Positions 34,663 to 45,145 of a DNA stretch of 64,000 bases are shown here, one piece after another. The position numbers were made by a program, and so were the translations under genes. The stretch spans positions 186,001 through 250,000 of the forward strand of contig NW_020194615.1 in NCBI RefSeq assembly GCF_002865645.1, written 5' to 3'. Below the pieces are notes generated by a model. It saw nothing but the letters and a program-made list of their open reading frames with translations, was not told where the DNA came from and ran no database searches. This DNA comes from Hyaloscypha bicolor E. Lineage: Eukaryota; Ascomycota; Leotiomycetes; Helotiales; Hyaloscyphaceae. Each line of letters opens with the position of its first letter. Position 1 is the stretch's first letter.

Positions 34663-36219
34663 ATGGGAGGAACACAATCCAAAGAACCTATCGCTGGCGA
34701 GAAGCTGTTGATTGAGCGTCTTCGAGCTCTCGAGGTCAAAGACGATAACGAATACGTCCACGTTGATGAAAAGGCGGTTGTTGGAACAACGAAGAAATTC
34801 AAAGCACCATGGGCTGCAGTGTCTGTCAGTGATATCGAGCATTGGGAACATGAGCTCTTCCAAGATCCAAAGAACAGGTACCCATCCCTCCTTCCTACTT
34901 CTCCGCATCCCTCTAATCTCAACAGACTTGCACTCTCTGCATTGAGCTCCGCGGACCCCAAGACAGTCCTCACCTCTCGCTCTACGCAAATCGATGATCA
35001 GCAAGTATTCAACGTCAAGATTCCCTTCGAAGGAGCTCCCATAACGAACCAACGATCATCAGGACGATGCTGGCTTTTTGCATCAACCAACGTCTTCCGC
35101 GTTGCGTTGATGAAGCGACACTCTCTCGATAAATTCGAACTATCACAGGCATACCTCTTCTTCTACGATAAATTAGAGAAGGCCAACTTCTTCCTTGAGC
35201 AGATCCTCGATACCGTGAATGAGCCCCTCGATACTCGACTTGTGCAGACGCTGTTGGGATCACCTGTATCGGATGGCGGACAATGGGATATGGTTTATAA
35301 TTTGGTCAACAAATACGGTCTTGTGCCGCAGGTCCTGTACCCTGATAGCTTTAACGCTCAGAACTCCGGTGCTATCAATTCGATAATCACAACCAAGCTC
35401 CGAGAAGATGCTCTTCAACTCCGAGCCATGGCTACATCTGGCACCAAGGCAGGAATGGAGATCGCAGCAGCAAAGGAGAAGATGATGCGAGAGATCCACC
35501 TTATTTTGACCCTCACCTTGGGTCCACCACCAGCACCTTCCACCGAATTTACCTGGAACTACATCGATAAGAATGGTTTCACCAAAATACTGAAGACCAC
35601 ACCTCTCGATTTCGCCGCAGAACTCTCAACCCCGAAATCAATACGCATCACCAACTCCACCGTCCACGACATGTTCTCCCTCGTCAACGATCCCCGCAAT
35701 GAATACAACACTCTCCTCACCGTCTCTCGCCTCGGGAACATCGTCGGTGGTCGCGGAATCACCTACGTCAACGTAACAATGGACGTTCTGAAAGAAGCCT
35801 GCATCAAAATGCTCAAAGAAGGCCTCCCAATCTTCTTCGGGTCAGATGTTGGAAAGTATTCGAACAGCCAATCTGGAATCATGGACCCATCTCTCATCGA
35901 TTACGAGCTGGGCTTTAACGTCAGACTCGGGATGTCCAAATCACAGAGACTCATGACTGGAGAGAGCGCCATGACGCATGCGATGGTGTTGACGGCTGTG
36001 CATGTCGTTGATGGGCAGCCTGTGAGATGGAGAGTGCAGAACTCTTGGGGCACGACGGCGGGGACGGAGGGATGGTTCGTCATGAGTGATAAGTGGATGG
36101 ACGAGTTTGTCTACCAGGCTGTGGTGGAGCCAAGATTCGTTAGCAAGGAGATCAGAGATATCCTAGATATGAAGCCGAAGGTGCTACCGCTTTGGGATCC
36201 AATGGGTGCGCTGGCTTAG
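34663..36219 (+). CDS. Bleomycin hydrolase-type cysteine peptidase (C1B family)
   Basis: Two exons (34663-34877, 34926-36219), 502 residues. The 48 nt intron has no stop and is removed because KNR-LALSAL then reads as in the family. Catalytic parts: NQRSSGRCWLFA (nucleophile Cys and oxyanion Gln), THAMVLTAVHVV (His) and RVQNSWGTTAG (Asn). These enzymes form hexameric barrels in the cytosol and trim peptides, with homocysteine-thiolactonase and bleomycin-detoxifying activity in yeast Lap3/Blh1. The end LPLWDPMGALA is fungal-type. The N terminus MGGTQSK fits an N-myristoylation signal (Gly2, Ser6, Lys7), unusual for a soluble peptidase of this family as I know it. Confidence 0.94.
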   Translation: MGGTQSKEPIAGEKLLIERLRALEVKDDNEYVHVDEKAVVGTTKKFKAPWAAVSVSDIEHWEHELFQDPKNRYPSLLPTSPHPSNLNRLALSALSSADPKTVLTSRSTQIDDQQVFNVKIPFEGAPITNQRSSGRCWLFASTNVFRVALMKRHSLDKFELSQAYLFFYDKLEKANFFLEQILDTVNEPLDTRLVQTLLGSPVSDGGQWDMVYNLVNKYGLVPQVLYPDSFNAQNSGAINSIITTKLREDALQLRAMATSGTKAGMEIAAAKEKMMREIHLILTLTLGPPPAPSTEFTWNYIDKNGFTKILKTTPLDFAAELSTPKSIRITNSTVHDMFSLVNDPRNEYNTLLTVSRLGNIVGGRGITYVNVTMDVLKEACIKMLKEGLPIFFGSDVGKYSNSQSGIMDPSLIDYELGFNVRLGMSKSQRLMTGESAMTHAMVLTAVHVVDGQPVRWRVQNSWGTTAGTEGWFVMSDKWMDEFVYQAVVEPRFVSKEIRDILDMKPKVLPLWDPMGALA

Positions 36220-36719
36220 GTATTTCTCCTTTTCTGGTGAATTTATGATTACGAGGGCGGTCATAATGATTGTGCTTTTCCTTTCTTTTGCTTGCAGCGT
36301 TGCATTGAGTTTATACCTAGAATCCTCCTCTATCAGCCTACCAGTTCGGCTTCCACTACTTTCCTGTTGCTAGAAGAGGGTGAATGTGCTGGGCATGAAC
36401 ATTTCACCTCTTTCTCAGGATATGAAGGTTCAATGCTGAATGGGTAGCCTTCGCTGAAAGCAACCGACTGGGGGAGGTAAAGGCTGCCATACAGCGTCGC
36501 GTACTCGACCATGCCGACTTACTTTCCACAACTCCTCCATGACTTCTCATTCTTTTCTTCTTGCTTTCCCGGGCCACTGGTCTCTAGGAGATATTGGAAC
36601 ATGGTTTCCCGTGTCGCGTGTATTGCCAGAGAGTTGTTGCTGTCAAATTCGCCTTATTTCATCCCGTTCTTCTGGGAAGAGGCGAAGTTTCGTCGAGAGT
36701 GCAAAACAGATCGACGGAT
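36220..36719. other. Intergenic region, no intact gene
   Basis: 3' flank of the peptidase gene. Frames from about 36510 may be more of the transporter relic listed next, but I cannot align them to the family by eye. Confidence 0.4.
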
Positions 36720-37137
36720 GGGAGAAGTGTCTTTTCTATCCCACGGCGGCATTCGCATGGTTCGATCCAGTTGTCTTCTGGAATGGAGCTCTCAACTAGA
36801 CGGACGGCAACAATCTCCCGTACGCGACTAACGCCCTTTACTTATCTTTCACCTTCATGTATTACATCAAGTGGAACTACTTGCATAGATGGGAGAAGTT
36901 TAATTACCTGCTTGAAACGGGCTTTGATGTTGGTGTGGCGATTAGTTGCATATTATTCAGACTTTTGCGTTTGCGTTTGCGTTTGGGGCGACGAGTGTCA
37001 ATTTGAATTGGTGGGGCAATAGTGTTAGTATGGCGGATGTGGATTATGTGAGCTATAACCAAAATGTGAGTTTGCTGGCTATCCCGGCAAGTGGATATTT
37101 TGGACTTGCACTGGAAGACTTTCCAATGAAATTTTAG
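36720..37137 (+). pseudogene. C-terminal relic of an oligopeptide (OPT) transporter
   Basis: Three consecutive pieces in different frames match the end of OPT-family transporters. The first is LFYPTAAFAWFDPVVFWNGA at 36735-36797. The second is NLPYATNALYLSFTFMYYIK and YLHRWEKFNYLLETGFDVGV at 36808-36940. The third is TFAFAFAFGATSVNLNWWGN to YFGLALEDFPMKF at 36959-37137. A GCGTTT hexamer is repeated three times at the second frame change. The rest of the roughly 700-900 residue transporter is absent. OPT proteins import small peptides or glutathione conjugates across the plasma membrane. This copy cannot. Confidence 0.7.
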
Positions 37138-37366
37138 TTTGACATTTCGTGGAAAGTCTGGGAAATGGGACGGGAAGGGGGGTTGAAACGCCAGGTTAGG
37201 AAGCCTTTCTCAGGCGGACAAATTATTTGCATTTACTCCGGTGTTTCTGTTTTAATTATGAAGTTACGAAGTCAAGTCATCAACAGCATTAGTTCATACT
37301 TTGGTTGGAGAAAAGGAGGGGACCTCGCTTATTCACAGCCGACACTTCAAAACTTCAACCACTCCC
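37138..37366. other. Short intergenic stretch before the MITE
   Basis: No gene seen. The small forward frame at 37165-37500 crosses the MITE end and is judged fortuitous. Confidence 0.45.
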
Positions 37367-37368
37367 TA

Positions 37369-37637
37369 CGGAGGACGCGGCCAAAAGTCTTGCAACTGGC
37401 AGGGGTGGGCGCCAAGCCTAAGGACGCTGGTATAGCAACGGTGCTTAGGGCCTCAGTAGCCTTAAGGAACATCGCTGTTAGTAATGTTTACAGGGCTTGA
37501 GTGCTATTGTTCAAGCATGACAAGCCTGTAAGACCCTGTAATTATAGCGGCCCCTGGTTGCTGTGCAACGCCCTTGCCATTTAAGCGAGTGTGGCGTCAA
37601 ACCCTAGCAGTTGCAAGACTTTTGGCCGCGTCCTCCG
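37369..37637. mobile_element. Mariner-type MITE, 269 bp with TA target duplication
   Basis: The terminal inverted repeats 37369-37398 and 37608-37637 are perfect over 30 bp (CGGAGGACGCGGCCAAAAGT and onward). The element is flanked by TA on both sides (37367-37368 and 37638-37639), the target duplication of Tc1/mariner transposases. The interior has no coding capacity, so movement would need a transposase supplied in trans. The perfect arms suggest a rather recent insertion. Confidence 0.85.
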
Positions 37638-37639
37638 TA

Positions 37640-38115
37640 TAGATCAACTCTATTCTAGCAAAGTAGAAATAAATTTCCAATAGGAAAGCATTAATATCCA
37701 AGAACTGGGTAACGTACGTATAAGATTAATATTCAATTTTCTTGAAGTTTTGTAAACAAGAAACTTGGGTGCAGGGTTTCCAAACTTCTGCGGGTTTCGG
37801 GTGCTTCGATTACATTTCAGACACCCTCAAACAAGATATTATTATACTCTAACAGTCATAGAAAAGTCGGCACAATACGATGCATATAAGAAATACCCGG
37901 AAGTAGCTATGTTGAGAAACCCGCCTCGCTTAAAAAGGAGGTAAATGTTGTTTTCTTTAAAGGCTCAAGAGAACATAATTATCATAGTAAATTTTCGAAC
38001 TTGTAAAAGATAAATATTATTAGAGCTACAAAATGATTGCATGCTGAACAGTACATGTCTATACCATGGTATAGAGTTTCGGGGGTGTTACACATTCTGG
38101 ATTCTTGAGTGATCT
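37640..38115. other. AT-rich intergenic stretch
   Basis: About 480 bp, AT-rich, between the MITE and the 3' end of the protease-like gene. No gene seen. Confidence 0.5.
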
Positions 38116-41100
38116 CTAACGGCGCCTGCGTTCATGCCCATCGCGATCGCGATCGCGATGGCGCTCTGGCTCCCTATCACGCCTGGAGGAACTGAGCCCG
38201 GCGTTGACAACGGAGGAACTGAACCCGGCGTTTACAACGGAGGGGGTAACGTCTTTTAGTGGTCCATCATCATAGGCAGGGCTGTCTGCGTACACTGGAC
38301 GATCATAATAAGGGTCTCGGGTTTCGTATGGTCCGGCTGTACAGACACAGAAAACGTTAGGAAATTATCTTATGCAAAAGAGACAGAATAGGTGGATAGC
38401 GATTGTACTTACCACGCCCGTAGTAAGGATTCATTGGCTGTGTTGAGTATTGATCTGAATACTGAGCGTTGCTTCTTGGAGCTGAGGATTGGGTCATAGG
38501 CACGCGCGCTGGGCTTCTTGGCTCCATGAGCATATCTGCTGCCCGGACGTAATACCCGCTCTCAGTTATAGCGTATCCTTGGGCCTGGCCTCCCAACGCT
38601 GGCAGTAAAGAGCTCTGATGTACGCTATCATTATCCTCATGTGCTGCATATATACCAAAGGTGTTTGCCGATGTCGGGCCGTAGTATTGCCGAGACTGGT
38701 ATGTTGTAGAAGCTCGATACTCCACTGTTGGGTTATTAGACATTTGGACGGTATCATCGGAGTTCCACGGAGGCTCACGGTTGCTAGGTTGCCCTCTTGA
38801 GGCAGCCGCACGACGCTCAGCTTCCCATCTTTCAGTATCTGCTCTGAGATCTGCGATCATTGACTGTTACAAGGCATTATTAGCATATTGCTAACAACTT
38901 GAGGACATTTCCTTACCGTAGTCAAGTTCCGGTAAGCTGTGATGAAGTATCCCTGCTGACTCTCTCCCGTTTGTGGATTCTGAAACGTAATATTAGCAGG
39001 ATTACGAAGTTCGCGAGTTGTTGCAGATATACTTCATAGATTCCGGGTCGTGCTAGTGCATCATTTCCAAGGTAGCGGCATATATCCGCAGTGATAATTT
39101 CGCGGTCAATGCGGTCTCCGGGAACAAAGTACTCATTAGTCCTTGCTGACGCCATTGGGGAGCGGCTATCTCTATCTCTTTCTCTATCTCGTGGGTTTCC
39201 TGTGGAAATGTTCTCTCGATCTCGTCCACTCTCTATTGTCGTGTTGGAGAACATCGACGTTGGGCGATGAGTGTCAGTCGACGGCTCGCTGCTTCGAGAA
39301 GCCCTCTCGTCGTCCGTGGCAGGTCTTGTTTCTGGGATATCAGTACTTCCCCTCCTTTGCTCAGTGGCAGCTGTCCCAGAAATAGGAAAAAGAACCTCCG
39401 AATGTTGCAGCGATGTGGTATCTTTAGCTTTTCCTTTCCCCGTAGGCTCGTCGATAATGCCAGCCGGGGAATCTAGTTGAAGCGTTCGATCCTTCGAACG
39501 TTCTGATTGAATATTGCCCGATTCTGAAAGCTCTATACGATAACCAAGCTGGCGCTCAATTTGTTCAAATACAGGTTTTGCCGGGATGACATATGCAAGT
39601 CCCGTGGAAACATCCCCAGCAACTATGTGGCCACAAAGTCTGCCGGAGTCCTTTTCAGCAATCCAGGACCCCGAATCTCCATAAGCTGCATTTAAGCCCA
39701 ATCAGTTCCAGTACTCTTTTGAAAAATAAAATTCACCTACATAGATATCCACTCAAAGCCACGGTCTTAACCTCCTCGAAGGTATCGCTATGCACCATTT
39801 TTAAGAACGTCGAAGAACCGCTCATGACCCCAACGGTCGCATGTTTCGAACCAATACAGGTAGCTACCGCAATATCTGTCTCTATCGTTGAGAATTGCCG
39901 GGTTGGAATGATGGACTGCATAGATCTTTTTTGTTTAAGGTTTATAGCATTCGAAATGGTCAATTCTTTTGCGGTTATCTCTATCAGGGCCCAATCGAGA
40001 TCCGGTCGAGTTTCTAGTGACGATTTAAGTAAAATCCCGAGCTTGGTAAGTTCTGAGCCCTTTTCCAGAACAAATTGGGTTTCATTGAAGGGTCGAAGAG
40101 AGGAAGTCGATTCGGTTGGGTTGATAGTCTGTCCCACTTCTACAATGCGTTTGCGAGCGGAGGGAAACGAGAAAGGAAACCGACTACGAGTCGCTGCAAA
40201 TTGTTGTCTCAGCTGCTAACATTTCACATACGCTTGAAGTGACTTCCCCCCCCCCCCCCAAAAAAGGTAGACACTTACAAGACTTGGACGAATAGTCAGC
40301 GCTGCTACCTTTACCGAAAATATTGTCCGGAGTTGGGCCATCAAATTCGAATTCAAAGTCGTCATCATCCTCTGACACCTCCGACTGATTAGGCATACTA
40401 CCTCGGTCCTGTTCTTGAAAGGCATGCGCAACCGTCATACCAACCGTGGTCCTTACATCATCTTCTGTGATCAAGTCCAAGAATCCACCGATGGTTGCCC
40501 TTCGGAATTGAGACACGTCCATTGTGGTCGTGCCTATAGGAATGTAAATCCAGGTTCCACTAGTTATTTTGGTAATTGACTTTTGGATGTAAACAGCAAC
40601 GCCGGAAGGAAACGAGCGTGACGCATCAATCTCTAGACCAAAAGCGATAAACTCGGCCGGCGCGGACCTTGGATATCGAGGATGTTTCGAGGAGCCGGCC
40701 AGGAGAACGCCTTCATATTTATCAAGAATTCCGTTGCTCCGAATAACTTCTATCACTTTTTGACGGGCCGATTTGTTGCTGCTGATAATAACAAGAGTAG
40801 GGCAGCAGGCTGTTTCCTCTCGGCCAACCATAAATATAGCAAAGTACACATTGCAAGCTTCCCTTTCTTTCAAATGCTCATTGTGGGTGTTGAGAAGCAG
40901 GCGCACCTCTAGTTTCAATGTAACCAGCTTCTCCCGTCCCGGATCCTTGACTTCCCAAAAATTTTGCTCTCCAACTTTGCAGCAATGTTTTCCGACAGAA
41001 TCTTGGGAATCGGGCCACCTCGGAACAGGAGCAGGCGCTTTGATAGGCTTCAGCCTTGCCAGGAATGAGGATTCTTTTGTCGGGGCCTCAGAGAAGGACC

Positions 41101-41143
41101 CGGAATCTCTAGTTCGCTGGAGCATGGTGGAATGACGAATCAT
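38116..41143 (-). CDS. Large protein with trypsin-like serine protease domain and conserved fungal C-terminal region
   Basis: Six exons: 41143-40279, 40193-39741, 39685-39033, 38979-38917, 38863-38413 and 38336-38116, 901 residues. Every junction keeps frame. A trypsin-like triad is readable in order: His in TTVGMTVAHAFQE (about residue 240), Asp in RPDLDWALIEI (about 335), Ser in AAYGDSGSWIAEKDSGRLCG (about 445; the exon join gives SYGDSGSW). Next comes a low-complexity linker with RDRERDRDSRSP. Then follows a block I remember as recurrent in fungi: EIITADICRYLGNDALARPG, GYFITAYRNLTTSMIADLRA and RWEAERR. The last exon is RD/RH repeats. There is no signal peptide, so it is intracellular. Function and substrate are unknown. 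It is divergent from the gene at 41466 over 322 bp. Confidence 0.82.
40247..40266 (+). repeat. C14 A6 homopolymer tract inside intron 1
   Basis: Fourteen C followed by six A on the plus strand, so T6 G14 on the sense strand of the gene. It starts about 12 nt after the donor of the first intron of the protease-like gene. Such runs are indel-prone and could affect splicing or sequencing. Confidence 0.8.
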
Positions 41144-41465
41144 GGAGGACGAAGATATACAGGCCCATCTTGTGGACCTGGAGCGAAGAGAGATGAAAGA
41201 GTCAGCCCGGATGTCCTTTATTTAGGTCGCGGAAACGATGCAGGTCGTGCGTGAACTCAAGGGTGCCTTCGGTTGTTGGGCAAGTAAAGCGGCCTGGACA
41301 ATGCCCCTTGATGCCCAACGCGGCTTACCATAGCCTCAACACAGCCTGCCTCTCTTGCGACCACGACACGTGCGGGGCGACGAGGCTTCAACTTAAGTAA
41401 TCTTGCTCTCTGATCAATCTATTAACTCCCGACTTGTATCTGCTTAGAAATTCTCCGGCCTCAAA
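41144..41465. promoter_or_regulatory. Shared divergent promoter, 322 bp
   Basis: Short intergenic region between two opposite start codons (41143 minus, 41466 plus). No TATA box was identified. Confidence 0.45.
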
Positions 41466-43074
41466 ATGTCTACCACAAAACCCGATGTTCTACAAAACGA
41501 GCTAAGGCTACCAATACAAATCCCAACAAGCCGTTTAGAATTTGCACGGAGTTTATGGGAGCTTCAAGATGGTCGCAGTCTTACAACAGAGAACTTCCAA
41601 CCGCCCAAATTTGAAGGATACTTTGGGTTTTACCAAGACCAATGTATAAACTGGCTATGTGACGATTTTTCCCAAGACAAAACACACAGACAACTCGTCG
41701 AAAAGGCACGCGAGGTCGCAAGGCTGGATGCTCAACAAGCTCTCCTTCCTTTACTTTCCCAGGATGATATGGAACGCTCTTGGATGTTTTTGGCAGTCCG
41801 AGTCCTAACAATGATTGATGTTGGTGGTCTTCGTAATAGTGTCAAACTAGGCCAAGTGTCTCGAAGTTGGACCAATGGAGCTTTGAGAGACTTTGTCAAG
41901 TCAACGTTTCCACGTACCAAAGAGCTCTCCGATCATGTGAAGCTTGAGAGGTTGTTTACCGCCAGAAATATTGAGCGAGTAGCGGATATTCAAGTGATTT
42001 GGACCAGCAACCTTGCAGACCATCTGCAACTGGAAGACGACGATACCAAAGTCAGGTTATTTTCTCATACCTCTTTCTTAGAACTGCACCGAGAGTGGTA
42101 AGTGCAATATCCCAAGCTTCCAGACACACAAACTTCAAGAACGCCGGACCTCGAAACTGCCCCACTTCCCAACCCCCAAACTTTTATTACAAGATGCAAT
42201 GAGATAACTCTCACTAACCTTGGAGGCAGTGATTTATTCCCATCAGGATTCGTCGATGAGACACTTCGAACGCTTTCCCTCCTCCTCCCATCGAACGACA
42301 AGAAAACCGTTATTTGGTTTCGGAGAGAGCAAAGGAGAAATCTGAACGATGAATTCGTCGACGGAACAGCAATCGGTTGTCGGCCCTTGTCGATGAAAGA
42401 ACGGCAGATTGACAACTTTGAGTTCTGGCACGATAGACTCGTCATGCTCAAGCAAGCCTTCGACGAAGCGGACCCAAAGACTGTGCGCCAGTAAGTAAAT
42501 AATCAACTGATAAAGTACTGCTACAAACATGGAAAGAGCTAACTTCGAGCTCTTTAAGATGGTGGTCAGTGTTGAACTAGCTAGCTTGGCTAGCATCCTT
42601 TCCTTCCACTCCAGGTTCAACCACTAATTCAGTTCGTCCGATTATTGGGTATTACTTACGTACGAACACACCAATCGTTTATTAGTATCGCCATTCGATT
42701 ACGTTCCTTAAACGTGCGTTCAGGAATCAGATTGGTAAATCGTTCCCACCACCAAGTAAGTGCGGGGTAAATCACATGGTGGGGTGGAAATCAGGAATAT
42801 AGCTAGGGAACCCATTCCCTCTGTTTTTTATGGAATCACTCTCCTGTATCTAGTCAAAACTAGTCATTCTACAGATTGTCAATCTCCAATATATCGATTT
42901 TCCACCGATAAATCGATCCCAGTTCAATAGTCAGATCGCAGGAAGCCGGTTCAATGGTTCAATTTTTGGATTGCTATCGCACTGGTCATCGGCTTGACGA
43001 TTTTCTTCGGACTGGTTCAAAGTATCGAGGGAGGAATACAAGTGTACAAAGCGTACCATCCTTCGCCAAGTTGA
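41466..43074 (+). CDS. Fungal protein with C-terminal membrane helix; exon carries a solo-LTR-like insertion
   Basis: Exons 41466-42097, 42230-42490, 42559-42568 and 42931-43074 give 348 residues if the 362 nt between 42569 and 42930 is removed as an intron. The N part is helical and charged (RLEFARSLWELQDGRSL, MERSWMFLAVRVLTMIDVGG). The later part reads DLFPSGFVDETLRTLSLLLP and DNFEFWHDRLVMLKQAFDEA. The end is PVQWFNFWIAIALVIGLTIF then FGLVQSIEGGIQVYKAYHP. This C-terminal block, with one transmembrane helix, is common in uncharacterised fungal proteins I have seen. Without the insert the last exon would read QWWSDRRKPVQW; with splicing one extra Ser is added. If the insert is not spliced, the protein ends early and loses its membrane helix. 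Confidence 0.75.
42570..42929. mobile_element. Solo-LTR-like insertion, 360 bp, with 5 bp target duplication
   Basis: The insert starts TGTTGAACT and ends AGTTCAATA, short inverted ends (8 of 9 positions). The ends are as in LTRs of the TG...CA type, with one C-to-T change at the right end. GTCAG is present on both sides (42565-42569 and 42930-42934), the 5 bp duplication typical of LTR-retrotransposon integration. It sits inside what was one exon. No internal retrotransposon genes remain. Confidence 0.65.
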
Positions 43075-43847
43075 TACTTATTCGGCTGACTGGTTTGAAC
43101 GTATCGATTTATCACTTCACGGCCTGGGTTATGCTGCTGGGGCCCATTACTTGTCGCAATGAACGTGCCAAAATTGAAACGCGTTTAAAATAAGTAAGTG
43201 AAGGACTCCAAGCTTCTCGTCACTTGACTGAGACTTTGGATTGGCGATTGGTCCTTCTCAGGCTGCCTATCAATGAAACTCTCTACATACCGTACTCTCG
43301 CAACCAACTTCTTTCAACTCGACGGGGCTTCCAGAACCACGTCGATTCTGTTCTCTGTACCACACTCTTCCCACCCCCACCGCCTTCACCACAAAACTCC
43401 ACTCACCTGCAACTCGACCCTTCCCCCAGAAACATCCAAGCTCCTTCAAAACCGAGTAACTTCTCCCCATACCGTCCCCAACTATCTGTTTCCTAGCACC
43501 TTAAAGCCATATCTCGGTCCTTCCCTATCCTTACTTCCAATTTTAACCTCTTCCTCTCCCATAGTGCTTAAAATTGATAAATTAAGATCAAAACATTCTT
43601 TGTTATTTTGAATTCCAGTTGATGGACGGAGTACGCTGGACAAGCTCTTCTCAGTACACCTCACTTGAGCATAACAACCTTCTATCCAGCTACCCAAAGT
43701 GGCCGACACTTGTGAACCCAAGGCAAGAAATACAAACCTCGGCGAGGGAACTCTCACACGAGACTCACGTCCTCCCTTCACAAAAGGTAACAACATGTGT
43801 TGGCCATGAAACGTCTAAACCTCCTTTACTTCTGTACAAGTATTCTA
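43075..43847. other. Intergenic region, no gene seen
   Basis: Convergent 3' flanks of the two neighbouring genes. Forward frames at 43224-43611 are low-complexity shadows. Confidence 0.5.
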
Positions 43848-45145
43848 TTACCGTTCTACTTCGGTCCCCTGTAGTTCGAATCCTCTACCCTGCCGCCCAT
43901 CACCATGTAATTCCCCCACATATCTTCCCTGGCTGTCCAGCTCCTCAGATCTCAATCCATACCTCCCATCCCCTCCCCCTTGTGCCTGCACACCCCTCCC
44001 ATCAATCTCTACCCCCTTTTCTCCCGCATTCATGTCCAAATTTTCCCTACCCACAACACCTCCCTTCCCATCCCCTCCAAGTTCAGCCCTCCCACCACCT
44101 TTCCCCACCCCCACTCCCGTAGGAGGAGGAACAAAGGTAGCTTGTGGATCGACTCTCAGTTTCGAAGACAGATTCCCTCCTCTATGCCTCGTCCTCTCCA
44201 TCCTCCCTATGCACACCACACAAATCGCGCCCAAAGCGCCCAAAAAGAGCAATCCTCCCAACACACCACCAACAATCGCACCGGTCTTGACTTTCTTCTT
44301 TCCCCCTCCTGCCTCTGCCCCACTACCACCACCCGAAGGCGAGGAAGCTTGGGGCGGCGAAGAGGTCAAAGTTTGCACGCCCACCCCGGGCTCTGTAAAA
44401 AGGTATGTCGAAGAACCAACGGTGACGGTATAGACGACATTATTCGTGACGACTGTTATTCCGGGTACATTTGCAGTCGTTTGTGTGGCTTTAACATTCG
44501 CATTCGTATTCGACGGGTAGCCAGCAGATGTGCAGTAATCTTTGTATATCGATATCGCGTCTGGGATCTACTAGTATCCGCTCATCAGTAAATGTGTTTT
44601 ATGATTTTTCTATTGTGATTGTGTTTATGATTGAGATTGAGGTTGAGACTGACGTTGATAAGGAAGAGGGATGGGATGGGATGGGAAGAGCTTACTTGGG
44701 CGGTACCTGCACATAGTTCGGATACGTAGACGCTGATCGCTGAGCTCGCTTTTGAGGCTACGGCGGAGGTGCAGTAGCAGCCGTTGTAGACTGTTGGTTG
44801 TTGGTATTCTATTCCTTGATCAGCCTTCTATCTCCTTCCTCCACCGCGAAACGAAAGAAAGGGAAAGTGGGCCTTACGGTAACAACCCAACGCAGCAGGC
44901 AACCCCAAACCCCCAGCAATCCCATCCTGGTCCCAGAACAGACTTTCCTGGATGCAGGCGCCGGCTACTTGGTACCCTGCCGCGGCCGTGATGCTCACTG
45001 TCGCCAGATCGCCCGGTGAGGCGGTCGTTGCTGCTGCTGCGGGGGCTCTGGGCGTGATGATATTTGCTTGGACGCCATTGAGTCCAATTAAGCTTGAAAG
45101 TAACAGTCTTGGAAGTAAAAGCTCGAGGGACTTGGAAGGGGGCAT
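43848..45145 (-). CDS. Secreted/cell-surface Cys-rich single-pass membrane protein
   Basis: Exons 45145-44878, 44808-44696 and 44567-43848 give 366 residues. A signal peptide (LELLLPRLLLSSLIGLNGVQA) is followed by an extracellular Cys-rich part: AACIQ-type start, GLPAALGCY, VYNGCYCTSAVASKAS, AISVYVSELCAGTAQ, IPDAISIYKDYCTSAGYPSN. A Thr/Val-rich stretch and Ser/Gly stalk lead to one helix (GAIVGGVLGGLLFLGALGAI) with basic GRMERTRHR after it, and a Gly-rich cytoplasmic tail of about 100 residues. The layout is that of fungal wall-sensor or adhesion-like proteins (WSC/Mid2 style), but no WSC or CFEM domain is certain. The second exon could also start 6 nt earlier, adding two residues in frame. 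Confidence 0.75.

Noticed and set aside
40137..40278. Longer first intron (142 nt or 139 nt) in the protease-like gene
   Set aside because: The TAG acceptor at 40140 gives a TAA at the join. The acceptor at 40194-40196 gives a continuous protein-like text (FPSARKRIVEVGQTINPTES) and an 85 nt intron.
43868..43884. tRNA B-box-like GTTCGAATCC
   Set aside because: It lies in the tail coding region of the Cys-rich surface protein, and no A-box or acceptor stem pairs around it.
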